This document shows, in pieces, positions 38,354-47,249 of a stretch of DNA of 64,000 nt (positions are counted from its first letter, which is position 1; every line of letters starts with the position of its first letter). The notes beneath the pieces are model-generated. The model saw nothing but the letters and a program-made list of their open reading frames with translations. It was not told where the DNA came from and made no database searches. The stretch lies in NCBI RefSeq assembly GCF_011516825.1, contig NZ_WOTA01000011.1, positions 1-64,000 of the forward strand, read 5' to 3'. A program made the translations under genes and the position numbers. The DNA is from Acetobacter oeni (GTDB taxonomy: Bacteria; Pseudomonadota; Alphaproteobacteria; Acetobacterales; Acetobacteraceae).

Positions 38354-40225
38354 ATGTCTTCTGACAGTTCTTTGCGTCTGCATGGGGAGCGGATGCGTAT
38401 CGCCGGGCCGCGCGATGATGTTAAAGTTTTCGGGGATGTTTATCCCGAAAGCGCATCACCCGGAGATAACCAGGCGTATGCTTTGTGGGCACGCGGTTAT
38501 GATGCCTTTTCCGATATCGAACGGGAACTGACGCAGCCCGCACTTCCGACTGACCGGGCTGCCTGGCCGAAAATCGCCTTGCTGATAGAGACGTCGGATG
38601 TCCGTCCGGATCTTCTGGAAGACACGATCCGTTCGGTTATGGCGCAAAGTTATAATGGCTGGACAATCTATACAGGCGCTGATGCTGCTACGCCGCCTCA
38701 CATTGTAAAGTCTCTGAGAACTTACGCAGAGACGCATGAGCAGATCAGTCTTTCTCTGACGCATGGCAGCATTCAGGAAACGCTGTTTTCCGACAGCCAC
38801 GAAGCGTATGTGGCTTTTTTAAATGCAGGCGATCAGTTAGCAAAAGATGCTTTGCTACGCGTTGCCCGGATGCTCGTGGATGCCCCGGATACAGCTCTTG
38901 TTTATACGGATGAAGATGCCCTGGATGCTGGCGGCTTGCGGCGGGATTCAAGGCTCAAGCCCGGCTGGAGCGATGATCAGCTTCTTGCCGGCGACACAGT
39001 CGGTCAGCTTGCTGTTTTTTGTCGGAAACGGATCAACGAGCTCGGAGGTTTTGCCACAGCAACCGCATGTGCCCGGGAAAGCGGATTGCTGGCAGCCGAA
39101 GATATTCACTACGCATTGAAGCTCTCTGTTGCAGAAGGTCTGCTGTCAAACAGGATACAACATCTCCCGGATATTCTGTTTCATCGGCGATATGGGGCAG
39201 GCCTTACCCCGGCTTGTCTGCCGTCATCTTCCGGATATCGGATCGCATCCAGGCATCTCGCCTTCTGGCGGCCTGATATATGTCTGATGGAAGGAACGAT
39301 CACTGCACGTCTCCCTGAATCTGCCGGAGAAGAGCATGCTGCGGCGGTATGGCCCCGTGTTCTTTATCCCTTGCCTGCGCAGTGCCCGACCGTTTCAGTC
39401 GTTATTCCGACGCGGGATAATCCTGATCTTCTTCGCACGTGTATGACAGGTCTGCTCGGGAACACGAATTATCCTGCTCTGAATGTGGTCATCATCGACA
39501 ACGGAAGCTGCAATCCGGAAACTTTGCATCTTTTCAGGGAGCTCGAAACAGATTCGCGGGTCACTGTCCCGTCGTCAGGGAGTCCGTTCAACTGGTCTCG
39601 CCTGAATAATGAAGCTGTCCGGGATCTGACGAGTGACCTGGTTCTGCTGCTTAACGATGATGTTGAAATCCTCCATCCCGACTGGCTGGATGAGATGGTG
39701 CGTCAGATAATGCGACCTGATGTCGGGGTTGTTGGTGCAAAATTGCTTTATGCAGATGGTACTCTGCAACATGGCGGCGTCGTTCTGTCTGAAGATGGCG
39801 CAACACATATCCTGCGAGGCTCTTCACCCGGTGATCCGGGATATCTTGGTCAGCTTGCCTGGCAGCGTGATCTGCTGGCAGTTACGGGCGCCTGCCTTCT
39901 GATCAGACGGGAAGTGTATAACTGCGTCGGCGGGCTCGATGAAGAGTTTCGGGTCACATGTAACGATATTGATCTTTGTCTGCGTGCAGGTGCGGCTGGC
40001 TGGCGTGTCGTGTGGACGCCCCACGCCGTCCTGACACATCTCGACGGCGCCACACGTGGCCGGGATGTCAGTATCGCGAAGTTGTGGCTTCAATGCAGTG
40101 AAACAGCACGGCTTGCGGGGCGATGGGATAAAGTTATGGCGCATGACTCATCTTTAAATCCTTCGCTTCGTGCTACGGATCATCACCTTCTCCTGGCGTG
40201 GCCACCACCCTGTCGCCCCCTCTGA
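38354..40225 (+). CDS. Large GT2-family glycosyltransferase with degenerate N-terminal module
   Basis: About 623 residues. The C-terminal half is a clear GT2 domain: PTVSVVIPTRDNPDLLRTC, VVIIDNGS, LVLLLNDDVEILHPDWLDEM with the metal-binding NDD, and VGVVGAKLLYADGTLQHGG, a pattern shared with rhamnosyltransferase-like enzymes. The N-terminal ~300 residues resemble a second GT2-like fold (KIALLIETSDVRPDLLEDTIRSVMAQSYNGW) that has lost its DXD motif. The start could also be the GTG at 38342. Neighbouring gmhA and GT4 genes suggest lipopolysaccharide or exopolysaccharide assembly. Confidence 0.88.
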   Translation: MSSDSSLRLHGERMRIAGPRDDVKVFGDVYPESASPGDNQAYALWARGYDAFSDIERELTQPALPTDRAAWPKIALLIETSDVRPDLLEDTIRSVMAQSYNGWTIYTGADAATPPHIVKSLRTYAETHEQISLSLTHGSIQETLFSDSHEAYVAFLNAGDQLAKDALLRVARMLVDAPDTALVYTDEDALDAGGLRRDSRLKPGWSDDQLLAGDTVGQLAVFCRKRINELGGFATATACARESGLLAAEDIHYALKLSVAEGLLSNRIQHLPDILFHRRYGAGLTPACLPSSSGYRIASRHLAFWRPDICLMEGTITARLPESAGEEHAAAVWPRVLYPLPAQCPTVSVVIPTRDNPDLLRTCMTGLLGNTNYPALNVVIIDNGSCNPETLHLFRELETDSRVTVPSSGSPFNWSRLNNEAVRDLTSDLVLLLNDDVEILHPDWLDEMVRQIMRPDVGVVGAKLLYADGTLQHGGVVLSEDGATHILRGSSPGDPGYLGQLAWQRDLLAVTGACLLIRREVYNCVGGLDEEFRVTCNDIDLCLRAGAAGWRVVWTPHAVLTHLDGATRGRDVSIAKLWLQCSETARLAGRWDKVMAHDSSLNPSLRATDHHLLLAWPPPCRPL

Positions 40226-40324
40226 TAACCCGGAATGGTTTTTGTCTATCGAAACAGTTTAGAGAGAACTCCGGATTAATCTCGTATCCGGCTGGTGGTC
40301 TCAAAGTCAGGACAAGTGCTTAAA

Positions 40325-40969
40325 ATGATTTCTCGTGATGAAACGAAAATTGTCGGTTACGAAGCCGGTAGTGCAGAACAGAGCGTAAACTCTGATCATG
40401 GTTTCATGACAGATTATCTGAGACAGTCAGCCGGAGCGATGGCGGCCTTCGCTGAAGATAAGGTGTCTCAGGCTGTTATGCTCGATCTTGCGGCAAGGAT
40501 AACGCGTTCGCTTGATGCGGGAGGCCGCCTGCTGATTGCGGGGAATGGTGGCAGTGCGGCCGATGCCCAGCATATCGCCGGCGAATTTACGGCACGGCTG
40601 ATGTATGATCGGCGTCCGCTCAGTGCCGTGGCGCTGACAACCGATACATCCAGTCTGACCGCAATAGGCAATGATTATGGATTTGCCGATATTTTTTCGC
40701 GTCAGTTGCTGGCTCTCGGCCGTGAAGGCGACGTTTTTCTTGGCATTACGACTTCCGGTCGTTCGCCTAATATCCTTCGTGGATTTGAAGTTGCCCGTGA
40801 AGCAGGAATCCTGGCTGCCGCATTCACTGGCCACGAGGGTATCGCGGGGGCGCCGTGCGACGTAACACTGGCCGTGCCTTCTCGCTGGACTCCTGTCATT
40901 CAGCAGTTACACATCACTGCGGCTCATATTGTGTGCGGGCTCGTTGAGCGCGCGCTTTGTCCCCGATGA
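40325..40969 (+). CDS. gmhA: SIS-domain sugar-phosphate isomerase, GmhA-like
   Basis: 214 residues. AGNGGSAADAQHIAGEFTARL and FLGITTSGRSPNILRGFEVA are the SIS-domain signatures. LTAIGNDYGFADIFSRQL and QQLHITAAHIVCGLVE fit sedoheptulose-7-phosphate isomerase, the first step of ADP-heptose synthesis. No hldE or gmhB is beside it. The start is uncertain; a GTG at 40295 and ATGs at 40325 and 40406 are in frame. Confidence 0.88.
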   Translation: MISRDETKIVGYEAGSAEQSVNSDHGFMTDYLRQSAGAMAAFAEDKVSQAVMLDLAARITRSLDAGGRLLIAGNGGSAADAQHIAGEFTARLMYDRRPLSAVALTTDTSSLTAIGNDYGFADIFSRQLLALGREGDVFLGITTSGRSPNILRGFEVAREAGILAAAFTGHEGIAGAPCDVTLAVPSRWTPVIQQLHITAAHIVCGLVERALCPR

Positions 40970-41063
40970 GATAAGGTGCTGACCGTGATACGAGAGGGCT
41001 CCGGAAGTCCCTGTGCCTAAGTAGTATGATATCAGAGGGCCACAAAATCGACGGGACAGAAAC

Positions 41064-41306
41064 ATGACCGGTGATAATGAAGAGCCTGCGGCTTCATACC
41101 CATTGAATCCGGTGGCCGAACGGGCGTTTTTCGAACGTCGATTTGCAGAACTTATCCGGCGGAATCAGGAGCAGGATCTTTATATTCGTGGCCTGCGGGC
41201 GCTGGTCTCCTCACTGGAACAGGAACTCAGTGTCTTTCGTGCAAAAAATCCTGGCGAGACGGAGGCAGATCCCGTTTGTTCCGGAAAGCCGGTCAAAGAT
41301 CTCTGA
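41064..41306 (+). CDS. Small coiled-coil protein, SlyX-like
   Basis: 80 residues with ATG 41064 after GGGACAGAAAC. The middle (FFERRFAELIRRNQEQDLYIRGLRALVSSLEQEL) has a heptad pattern and a shape reminiscent of SlyX-type short coiled coils, but identity is not certain. It is 95 bases after gmhA on the same strand. No enzyme motif is present. Confidence 0.5.
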   Translation: MTGDNEEPAASYPLNPVAERAFFERRFAELIRRNQEQDLYIRGLRALVSSLEQELSVFRAKNPGETEADPVCSGKPVKDL

Positions 41307-41657
41307 GAATAATCTGTCGTGTAAAATCATTGCGTCGCCGCATCGGGTGAAAGATAATTTTTTTCTGCCTGATGGCTGGCCTGTGTCAGGGAAAACAAGG
41401 AGGGGACAAGAGGCTACGCAATTCTGAAACCATCTCAGCCGAACGTTACGTCTGTCGACTGGAGTGACGTAATTGCTGACTGGTTTGAGCAACATGCAGA
41501 CAGCAGCAGCGCTGTCGTGTTGCCTCGTGATATTGCATGTCCGGAGCTTTTTGAGTGGTTATGACGCAGGACTGCCACCCCCTTTGATCGTTGCCTGAAA
41601 ATCAGCTCTGCCCGATAAGATACTTTGTGCCTGAGTTCAGATTCGATACTGCGGTGC
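41307..41657. other. Intergenic region with an orphan reading frame
   Basis: About 350 bases. In the plus strand 41424-41564 an uninterrupted 46-codon frame reads like protein (PNVTSVDWSDVIADWFEQHA and onward, ending PELFEWL), but it has no ATG, GTG or TTG start. AAGGAGGGG lies at 41397-41405, further than usual from the ATT and CTG codons at 41421 and 41424. It may be a gene remnant or use a rare start. Confidence 0.35.
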
Positions 41658-42881
41658 TCAGTGTGCGGGCGGTGTAATCGGACAGCGCACGACAAGGTAG
41701 GGAGGCTGACGAAGATTATGCCCGTCATTGAAGCCTGCCAGACGATTCCATTGTCCGAGCACGCAATAAACAAAGGCGTTGTTTGCAAAAATTCCATCTG
41801 GCCAGATAATTCGTGGATCCCTGGCAATGATGCTGATGCTCCCGTCCGTGTCCCGGCGCATGATCGCATCATGTTCTCCCGCAGTCAGATAGATCCGGTT
41901 CCACGGATCAGTGGCGAGCCCGTCTGTCATGACTTTTTCACCCATATCGACGACCGCTTCAGACAGTTGCTGATCGGTTGATGAGAAATCTGCCAGTAAA
42001 GCAGTGGGAAGACTGTAAAGCCGACGGCTCGTCAGAGGTGAATACCAGAGCGTGCTGCTGTCAGAACTAAGCGTAATGCTGTCCACGCCACCGGTTGGGA
42101 ATTGTGCGTGCTTTGCTTCGTAATGACGCGGCTTACCTTCAAGAACGGCTACAAAACCTGTTTCCGGTAAAATGGAAGGGTGATGAGTTAATACGCGTCT
42201 TTGTCTGCCCGACGCCACATCGACAACCACAAGGCCAGGCGATGTCCCGAATGATGAGTCTGCGATAAAAACCGTACCGTTTTCACCGTGGGTCAGATCG
42301 ACACGTAAATCGTTCATATGACTGTCAGGTAGCATCGCCGGTGCTTTGAGCACGATATTTGCAATGCGTGTTCTGGTTGTCGTGTCATAACCGACAACCT
42401 TCGCCGCACCCGGAGGAATAGGGTGTCCGACTATTTTTCCGTCGTCAATCAGCCAGAGACGACCTTTTGTATCGGTTGTCATGCCGTGCGGCGAGATCAG
42501 CCGCTGATCAATTGGCAGAGAAGATTGCAAAGTTGTTTTTGTGTCCGGCCACGCAACGGCTTTTCCGTTGCGTAACTCCGCCAGAGCCGGATGATTATGA
42601 TCTTCCGCGTGCCGTGGGAAAGTAAGGAACACGCGATTGTCAGGTGTGACAGCAATACCTGACGGTCCGGGGTCTGGCAGCGCCCCGATGACCTCCATTG
42701 TACCGGCGGACAGCATGTCCTGTGCCATTGCAGCACCATCCGGAGCGCGCTGATCTTCGGCGCGAGCCGTGATGGCGGATGCGACGGAAGCAAGCGGAAT
42801 GGCTGCCACCGCGCCCAGCAGACCGCGTCGTCTGATATGGTCAGTGACAGACGAGGGGGGGGCTGCATTATTACCGGTCAT
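41658..42881 (-). CDS. Tat-exported MRJP/yellow-family protein
   Basis: 407 residues. The N-terminus has a twin-arginine-type signal (RRRGLLGAVAAIPLASVASAITARA), so it is probably exported folded. The body is a beta-propeller of the major royal jelly/yellow family (bacterial members are often annotated as L-dopachrome tautomerase-related): PSGIAVTPDNRVFLTFPRH, GRLWLIDDG, GTVFIADSSFG and the closing GFNDGHNLRQPPYLVVRCPI. Function in bacteria is not established; lactonase-like or small-aromatic binding roles are possible. It is the last gene of a minus-strand operon and overlaps the HbpS-like gene by four bases. Confidence 0.85.
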   Translation of the reverse strand: MTGNNAAPPSSVTDHIRRRGLLGAVAAIPLASVASAITARAEDQRAPDGAAMAQDMLSAGTMEVIGALPDPGPSGIAVTPDNRVFLTFPRHAEDHNHPALAELRNGKAVAWPDTKTTLQSSLPIDQRLISPHGMTTDTKGRLWLIDDGKIVGHPIPPGAAKVVGYDTTTRTRIANIVLKAPAMLPDSHMNDLRVDLTHGENGTVFIADSSFGTSPGLVVVDVASGRQRRVLTHHPSILPETGFVAVLEGKPRHYEAKHAQFPTGGVDSITLSSDSSTLWYSPLTSRRLYSLPTALLADFSSTDQQLSEAVVDMGEKVMTDGLATDPWNRIYLTAGEHDAIMRRDTDGSISIIARDPRIIWPDGIFANNAFVYCVLGQWNRLAGFNDGHNLRQPPYLVVRCPITPPAH

Positions 42882-43402
42882 TGAAGCTCTCCTTTCTGCT
42901 CACATGCTTCGTCTTTCTCGCCTCCAGGGGCTCCGGATATACCGAGCCCGCCGATGACTGTGCCGTCGGCCTTACGCAATGTTGCTCCGCCCAGAATAAA
43001 TAAAACCTCGGGCACGGTGTTCAGTGCTCCGTTCGAAGGGCCGGTCAGTTTCGCGGCGATCAGTTCGCTGGTTGTATTTTTGTCGAACGCCTGCCCGTAG
43101 GAAAACGCCGTGTAAGCTTTGCGATATGACACGGAGAGAGACTGAAGCGGAACGGTATCGCCTTTGATCACGATCTGCTCGTGACCGGAGGGAGCGGGGG
43201 CAACGACGGCCGCTGTGACGGAATAGCCTCGCTGAGCGCAGAGCCGCACAGCCGTCGCCGCGAGTTTTTCGGCAGTTTCCCAGTCGAGTTTCTGTGTGGT
43301 GATCAGCGACGTCGCGTGAGCGTGGGAAATGCCTGCCGCCGCCATGAAAGTGATCGGCATCAGAATTCGACGGCATCCGGAGGTCGGAACAGGGATAAGC
43401 AT
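42878..43402 (-). CDS. Secreted GlcG/HbpS-family protein
   Basis: 174 residues. A signal peptide is likely (RILMPITFMAAAGISHAHA). The mature part (LDWETAEKLAATAVRLCAQRGYSVTAAVV, then SYRKAYTAFSYG and GGLGISGAPGGEKDEAC) is the haem-binding HbpS/GlcG fold. Such proteins bind haem or cobalamin or associate with glycolate metabolism. ATGA overlap with the next gene shows tight coupling. Confidence 0.88.
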   Translation of the reverse strand: MLIPVPTSGCRRILMPITFMAAAGISHAHATSLITTQKLDWETAEKLAATAVRLCAQRGYSVTAAVVAPAPSGHEQIVIKGDTVPLQSLSVSYRKAYTAFSYGQAFDKNTTSELIAAKLTGPSNGALNTVPEVLFILGGATLRKADGTVIGGLGISGAPGGEKDEACEQKGELQ

Positions 43403-43403
43403 G

Positions 43404-44615
43404 TTAACGCATCTCCTTTCGTGCTGTCATGGGCAACGTTTCACGGCGGCGTTTTTCGAAATCCAGTCGGATCGTGATCAGCGCACCCACAGCCGCACAG
43501 AGAGCGCCTGTGAAAAAAATGCTTCCATAGCCAAAATAATCAGCAACGGAGCCGACGACAGGACCTGTCGCACCGTAAGCAAGATCCTGGAAGGCCGCAA
43601 AGCCTCCAAGGGCTGTTCCTCGCAGATGAGGGGGGACGATGTGGACGACCTCGACGCCGAGGGAGGGAAACACCATGGAGCAGCCTGCTCCGGTGAGGAC
43701 AGCTCCGAGCAGCGCAAGCCACGGCGTGGGAGCTGTCCAGAGAAGCACTTGCCCGATTGTCTCGACAATGAGTGATCCGGCGGCGACAGGATATCCTCCC
43801 ACACGATCCGGGAGGTGGCCGCACAGAATCCGGACAAGGACAAATGCAAGGCCAAAACATGTGAGACCAAGTTCCGGATGCGGCCAGTGACGGTGGGTGA
43901 AGTAGAGCGCCATGAAGGCGCCAAGCCCCGCAAATCCCACGCCCTGAAGTCCGACAGCGGCCCCGGGTTGCCAGATGGAGCCAATGATCCGCCAGAATGA
44001 TACGCGCTGTCCGTTGTGGACGGGCGCAGCAGGAACGGACTGCGCAAGGGCAAGGCCGAGGGCGGGCATAGCAGCAGCAGCCAGCATGACACCGGCAAAT
44101 CCCGCTGTATGAAACAGCGCCAGTCCGATGGGAGCCCCGGCAGCGAAGGCGCCATACATGGCCATCCCGGTAAGAGCGAGAACTTTACCTGCTCGCGGTT
44201 GTCCCATCAGCCCGATGCCCCATCCCAGCATTCCCACGATGGTGAGGCTTTCACCAAGGCCAAGCAGAAGACGTCCGGCAATCAGAACGCTGAATGCCGC
44301 AGGGGCGGATAGCGATGGCAGGGCAGCAAAGAAACACAGCAGACTGGCGATAATATAAATGATGAGACCGCGTTGCATGCAAATGTGACCGCCCCGGCGG
44401 TCAGCAATGACCCCTGCATGATTGCGGGTGAGGATGGTAGAGAGAAAAGCGATACCGACGGCCAGTCCGGCCAGCATGTTTCCGTAACCGGACCACGATG
44501 TCACAACAACTGGTATAACGGACAGAGGCAGCGCTACAGCCATATAGGCAAGAAACAGTGCGATACTCAGCCGGACGAGAACGCCTGTTCCGTGTTTCTC
44601 TGCTGTAGCGCTCAC
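43404..44615 (-). CDS. MFS transporter, YfcJ/YhhS-like
   Basis: 403 residues with 12 predicted helices. LSIALFLAYMAVALPLSVIPVVV opens the protein, and NHAGVIADRRGGHICMQRG is the MFS motif A region. The pattern (GLGESLTIVGMLGWGIG) is close to the YhhS/YfcJ branch of arabinose-efflux-type permeases. It ends one base before the start of the HbpS-like gene. The substrate is unknown, but the operon suggests export or import of a small aromatic or organic acid. Confidence 0.86.
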   Translation of the reverse strand: MSATAEKHGTGVLVRLSIALFLAYMAVALPLSVIPVVVTSWSGYGNMLAGLAVGIAFLSTILTRNHAGVIADRRGGHICMQRGLIIYIIASLLCFFAALPSLSAPAAFSVLIAGRLLLGLGESLTIVGMLGWGIGLMGQPRAGKVLALTGMAMYGAFAAGAPIGLALFHTAGFAGVMLAAAAMPALGLALAQSVPAAPVHNGQRVSFWRIIGSIWQPGAAVGLQGVGFAGLGAFMALYFTHRHWPHPELGLTCFGLAFVLVRILCGHLPDRVGGYPVAAGSLIVETIGQVLLWTAPTPWLALLGAVLTGAGCSMVFPSLGVEVVHIVPPHLRGTALGGFAAFQDLAYGATGPVVGSVADYFGYGSIFFTGALCAAVGALITIRLDFEKRRRETLPMTARKEMR

Positions 44616-44624
44616 TGATAACCC

Positions 44625-44915
44625 TCAGAGTGGCTTAAGGATGTGGACCTCGAAAGGTGCGGCCAGAAGCGGCTGCAGTTTTTTGTCCATTTCTTTGAAA
44701 TGCGCTGTTTCTATGTGGGCCTGAAGCGCTTCACGGCTGGCCCAGGATTCAATGAAAACGAAAGTATCAGGATCATCAAGATCACGATGAGGTGTATAGA
44801 GCTTATTTGTGCTTTCAGCGCGTGACGGTGCTTCACAGGCTTTCATTGCGGCAGCTACTTCTTCGCCATGTCCGGGTTTTGCTTTGACGATTGCAACAAC
44901 TTCGATCTGAGACAT
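44625..44915 (-). CDS. Antibiotic-biosynthesis-monooxygenase (ABM) domain protein
   Basis: 96 residues. VVAIVKAKPGHGEEVAAAMKACE, LYTPHRDLDDPDTFVFIESWASREALQAHIETAHFKEM is the ABM/YgiN dimeric ferredoxin-like fold. Related cofactor-free monooxygenases oxidise quinols or aromatic polyketides. It is the first gene of the operon whose later genes encode the MFS, HbpS-like and MRJP-like proteins. Confidence 0.9.
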   Translation of the reverse strand: MSQIEVVAIVKAKPGHGEEVAAAMKACEAPSRAESTNKLYTPHRDLDDPDTFVFIESWASREALQAHIETAHFKEMDKKLQPLLAAPFEVHILKPL

Positions 44916-44960
44916 TTTGTATTTCTCCTGTTGTTTTGTGCCCGTCAGGGCCGGGCTGTA

Positions 44961-45227
44961 TCATTTACCGTCGCACAGACAGCTAACGCACGGCCTTTCT
45001 CCGGTTTCGGTGTGATCGCCCATTTCAACACGAACAGCAGTCTGGCCAAATTCCGGATGACCTGGGTTTCCGGGCGGTGAGAGAGGCTGTGTCGAGCCGT
45101 CTCTCCGGTCAGACAAAACAGGCGCCTGTGTGACTTTGACTTTCCTGCGAACAGCTGTTTTCAGCGAGCGTGGCGGGTAAGCGATGCTTTCCATCTGCTG
45201 GCCCGGCGTCATAAAAACGTGCTTCAC
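44961..45227 (-). CDS. Hypothetical small protein upstream of the ABM gene
   Basis: 88 residues from a GTG start; the product begins MKHVFMTPGQQMESIAYPPRSL and ends CVSCLCDGK. No family is recognised. It sits 45 bases upstream of the ABM operon on the same strand and has moderately plausible codon use. It could equally be an untranslated leader. Confidence 0.3.
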   Translation of the reverse strand: MKHVFMTPGQQMESIAYPPRSLKTAVRRKVKVTQAPVLSDRRDGSTQPLSPPGNPGHPEFGQTAVRVEMGDHTETGERPCVSCLCDGK

Positions 45228-45379
45228 CGGCTGACGGGCGAGTGACCCGGTAAATCGGGAGCTGTTACCGTGCTATCGCGTAAATATGAAAACCGCTTTA
45301 TGACCGACCGGTTCAATAAACCACATCAGACAACAGAAAACGGACTTTGAATGGCCACTGAACCCCGCGTGACGCACCT

Positions 45380-47215
45380 ATGAATCAGGGCGCCATTCTT
45401 CTCGTATTTCTTGTTTTCTGCGGTGGTATGGCTGCGCAATGGATTGCCTGGCGCTTCCGGCTTCCGGCGATCGTGCTTTTGTTTGGTCTGGGGCTGCTGC
45501 TTGGGCCGGGGCTGGATGTTCTGCACCCGTCCGAACTGATCGGACCGCTGTTCCATCCGATCGTTTCGCTTGCGGTGGCACTGATTGTCTTTGAAGGCGG
45601 AATGGCGCTTGACTTCCGGCAATGGAGAGAGGCCGGCGAAGGCATCCTTCGTCTTACGCTGCTTGCGCTGCCTATCAACTGGGTGCTGGGTTCTGCTGCG
45701 GCACATTATGTCGGCGGTCTCACCTGGGGGCCTGCCTGCCTCTTCGGATCTATCGTCGTTGTTACGGGGCCAACAGTAGTTTTGCCGTTGCTGCGGCAGG
45801 CGAAGCTTCAGCCGCGTATCGCATCATTCCTGCGATGGGAGGCGATCCTTAACGACCCGGTGGGCGCTATTCTCGCGGCTCTGGTTCTGGAAATTCTGTT
45901 GATGAGGCCGGACGAGGGTACGGGTGCCTTTGTTATCGGCATCCTGCCGCAAGTTATCATCAGCCTGATTGTGTCAATCGGGCTCGGTATTTCGGGCGGC
46001 TGGGCAGTCAGGCAACTTTTTGTCCGCGATCTTATGCCTGAGCAGCTCAAAATGCCGCTGTTGCTGACGCTGGCTCTGGCGCTTTATGCGCTCGGTTCGC
46101 TGTTCATGGATGGCGCTGGCCTGATGGCGGCCACTGTGTTTGGTATGGCGCTGGCCAATATGCGGGTGCCTGGTCTTGGCGAACTCCAGCGCATGAAAGA
46201 GAGCCTCGTGGTTCTCATCGTGTCGTTATTATTTATCCTGCTGACAGCCGATCTGCAGCGGGTGGTTCTTGAAAGGCTGTCATGGTCGATTTTCGCCCTG
46301 ACCTGCGCGGTGATCTTTGTGGTCCGGCCTTTAGGTATCTATCTTTCCACAATCGGCAGTGCTCTGAGCTGGAGTGACCGGATCTTTCTCGGCTGGATCG
46401 CCCCGCGCGGCATCGTGGCCGCGGCGGTTGCGGGCGTTTCGGGCATTCGGCTCAGCGAAGCGGGTTTTGTGAGCGCGGAATTCGTCATGCCGGCCGTCTT
46501 TGCCGTTATTGCGGCAACCATGCTGTTGCATGGGTTTTCCCTGACGCCGTTGGCGCGGCGGCTGCATCTCACTCTATCAAACGTGCCGGCGCTGGCGATT
46601 GTGGGCGCCAGCGCCTGGTCCCGAAATCTCGCGGAAGTGATGATCCGGTCCGGTACGCCTGTGACGCTGGTCGATACAGCAGCGCGTGGTCTGGTTCCGG
46701 CCAGACGGGCCGGCGTTCCGGTTTTGCATGCTGAGATGTTGTCGGAGGCCGGCGCAGAGAGTCTTGAGGAATTGCCGGCTGATTATCTGATCGCGGCGAC
46801 ACCGGATGCTATTTATAACGGAATGGTCTGTGCGCATCTTGCCCCGCATTTCGGGCGTGCTCGCGTCTATCAGGTCAGCCCGGGCATTCGTCGTCTGGAC
46901 CAGTACCGGGGTCTCAGTCGCGATGCGCGTGGCAAAGTCCTTGGACAGCCGGAGTGGAATTTTACGCTGCTCGATACACTGTTTGCTGATGGCTGGCGTT
47001 TTCAGGCGCTCAATGTAACGGCCGGAACATTCGAGACCTATGCGAGACCGGATGGCAGTCGGCTGGTCCTTGTGACAATCCGGCCAGGCGTCGGATTCTC
47101 AATTCAGTCCGCTGAAGATGCTCAGCAGGAGCCTCCGGTCGTCGGCGACGTGCTGATTGCGTTTGTGCCGTCTGCTTCAGCCACGGATATGTCAGAGGTT
47201 CCCGCGAGCAGCTGA
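45380..47215 (+). CDS. CPA1-type cation/proton antiporter with TrkA-N-like C-terminus
   Basis: 611 residues. About 12 hydrophobic segments occupy the first ~395 residues. VALIVFEGGMALDF and VVTGPTVVLPLLRQAKL, RWEAILNDPVGAILAALVL are the NhaP/CPA1 ion-path motifs, the last containing the essential Asp. The C-terminal cytoplasmic part begins NVPALAIVGASAWSRNLAEVMI, a Rossmann-like RCK (TrkA-N) domain, which would allow nucleotide control of Na+/H+ or K+/H+ exchange. ATG 45380 has no strong ribosome-binding site. It is convergent with the L,D-transpeptidase-like gene. Confidence 0.9.
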   Translation: MNQGAILLVFLVFCGGMAAQWIAWRFRLPAIVLLFGLGLLLGPGLDVLHPSELIGPLFHPIVSLAVALIVFEGGMALDFRQWREAGEGILRLTLLALPINWVLGSAAAHYVGGLTWGPACLFGSIVVVTGPTVVLPLLRQAKLQPRIASFLRWEAILNDPVGAILAALVLEILLMRPDEGTGAFVIGILPQVIISLIVSIGLGISGGWAVRQLFVRDLMPEQLKMPLLLTLALALYALGSLFMDGAGLMAATVFGMALANMRVPGLGELQRMKESLVVLIVSLLFILLTADLQRVVLERLSWSIFALTCAVIFVVRPLGIYLSTIGSALSWSDRIFLGWIAPRGIVAAAVAGVSGIRLSEAGFVSAEFVMPAVFAVIAATMLLHGFSLTPLARRLHLTLSNVPALAIVGASAWSRNLAEVMIRSGTPVTLVDTAARGLVPARRAGVPVLHAEMLSEAGAESLEELPADYLIAATPDAIYNGMVCAHLAPHFGRARVYQVSPGIRRLDQYRGLSRDARGKVLGQPEWNFTLLDTLFADGWRFQALNVTAGTFETYARPDGSRLVLVTIRPGVGFSIQSAEDAQQEPPVVGDVLIAFVPSASATDMSEVPASS

Positions 47216-47249
47216 AGATTTTCCCCGGCTATGCTGGAGTCTGTGGCCT

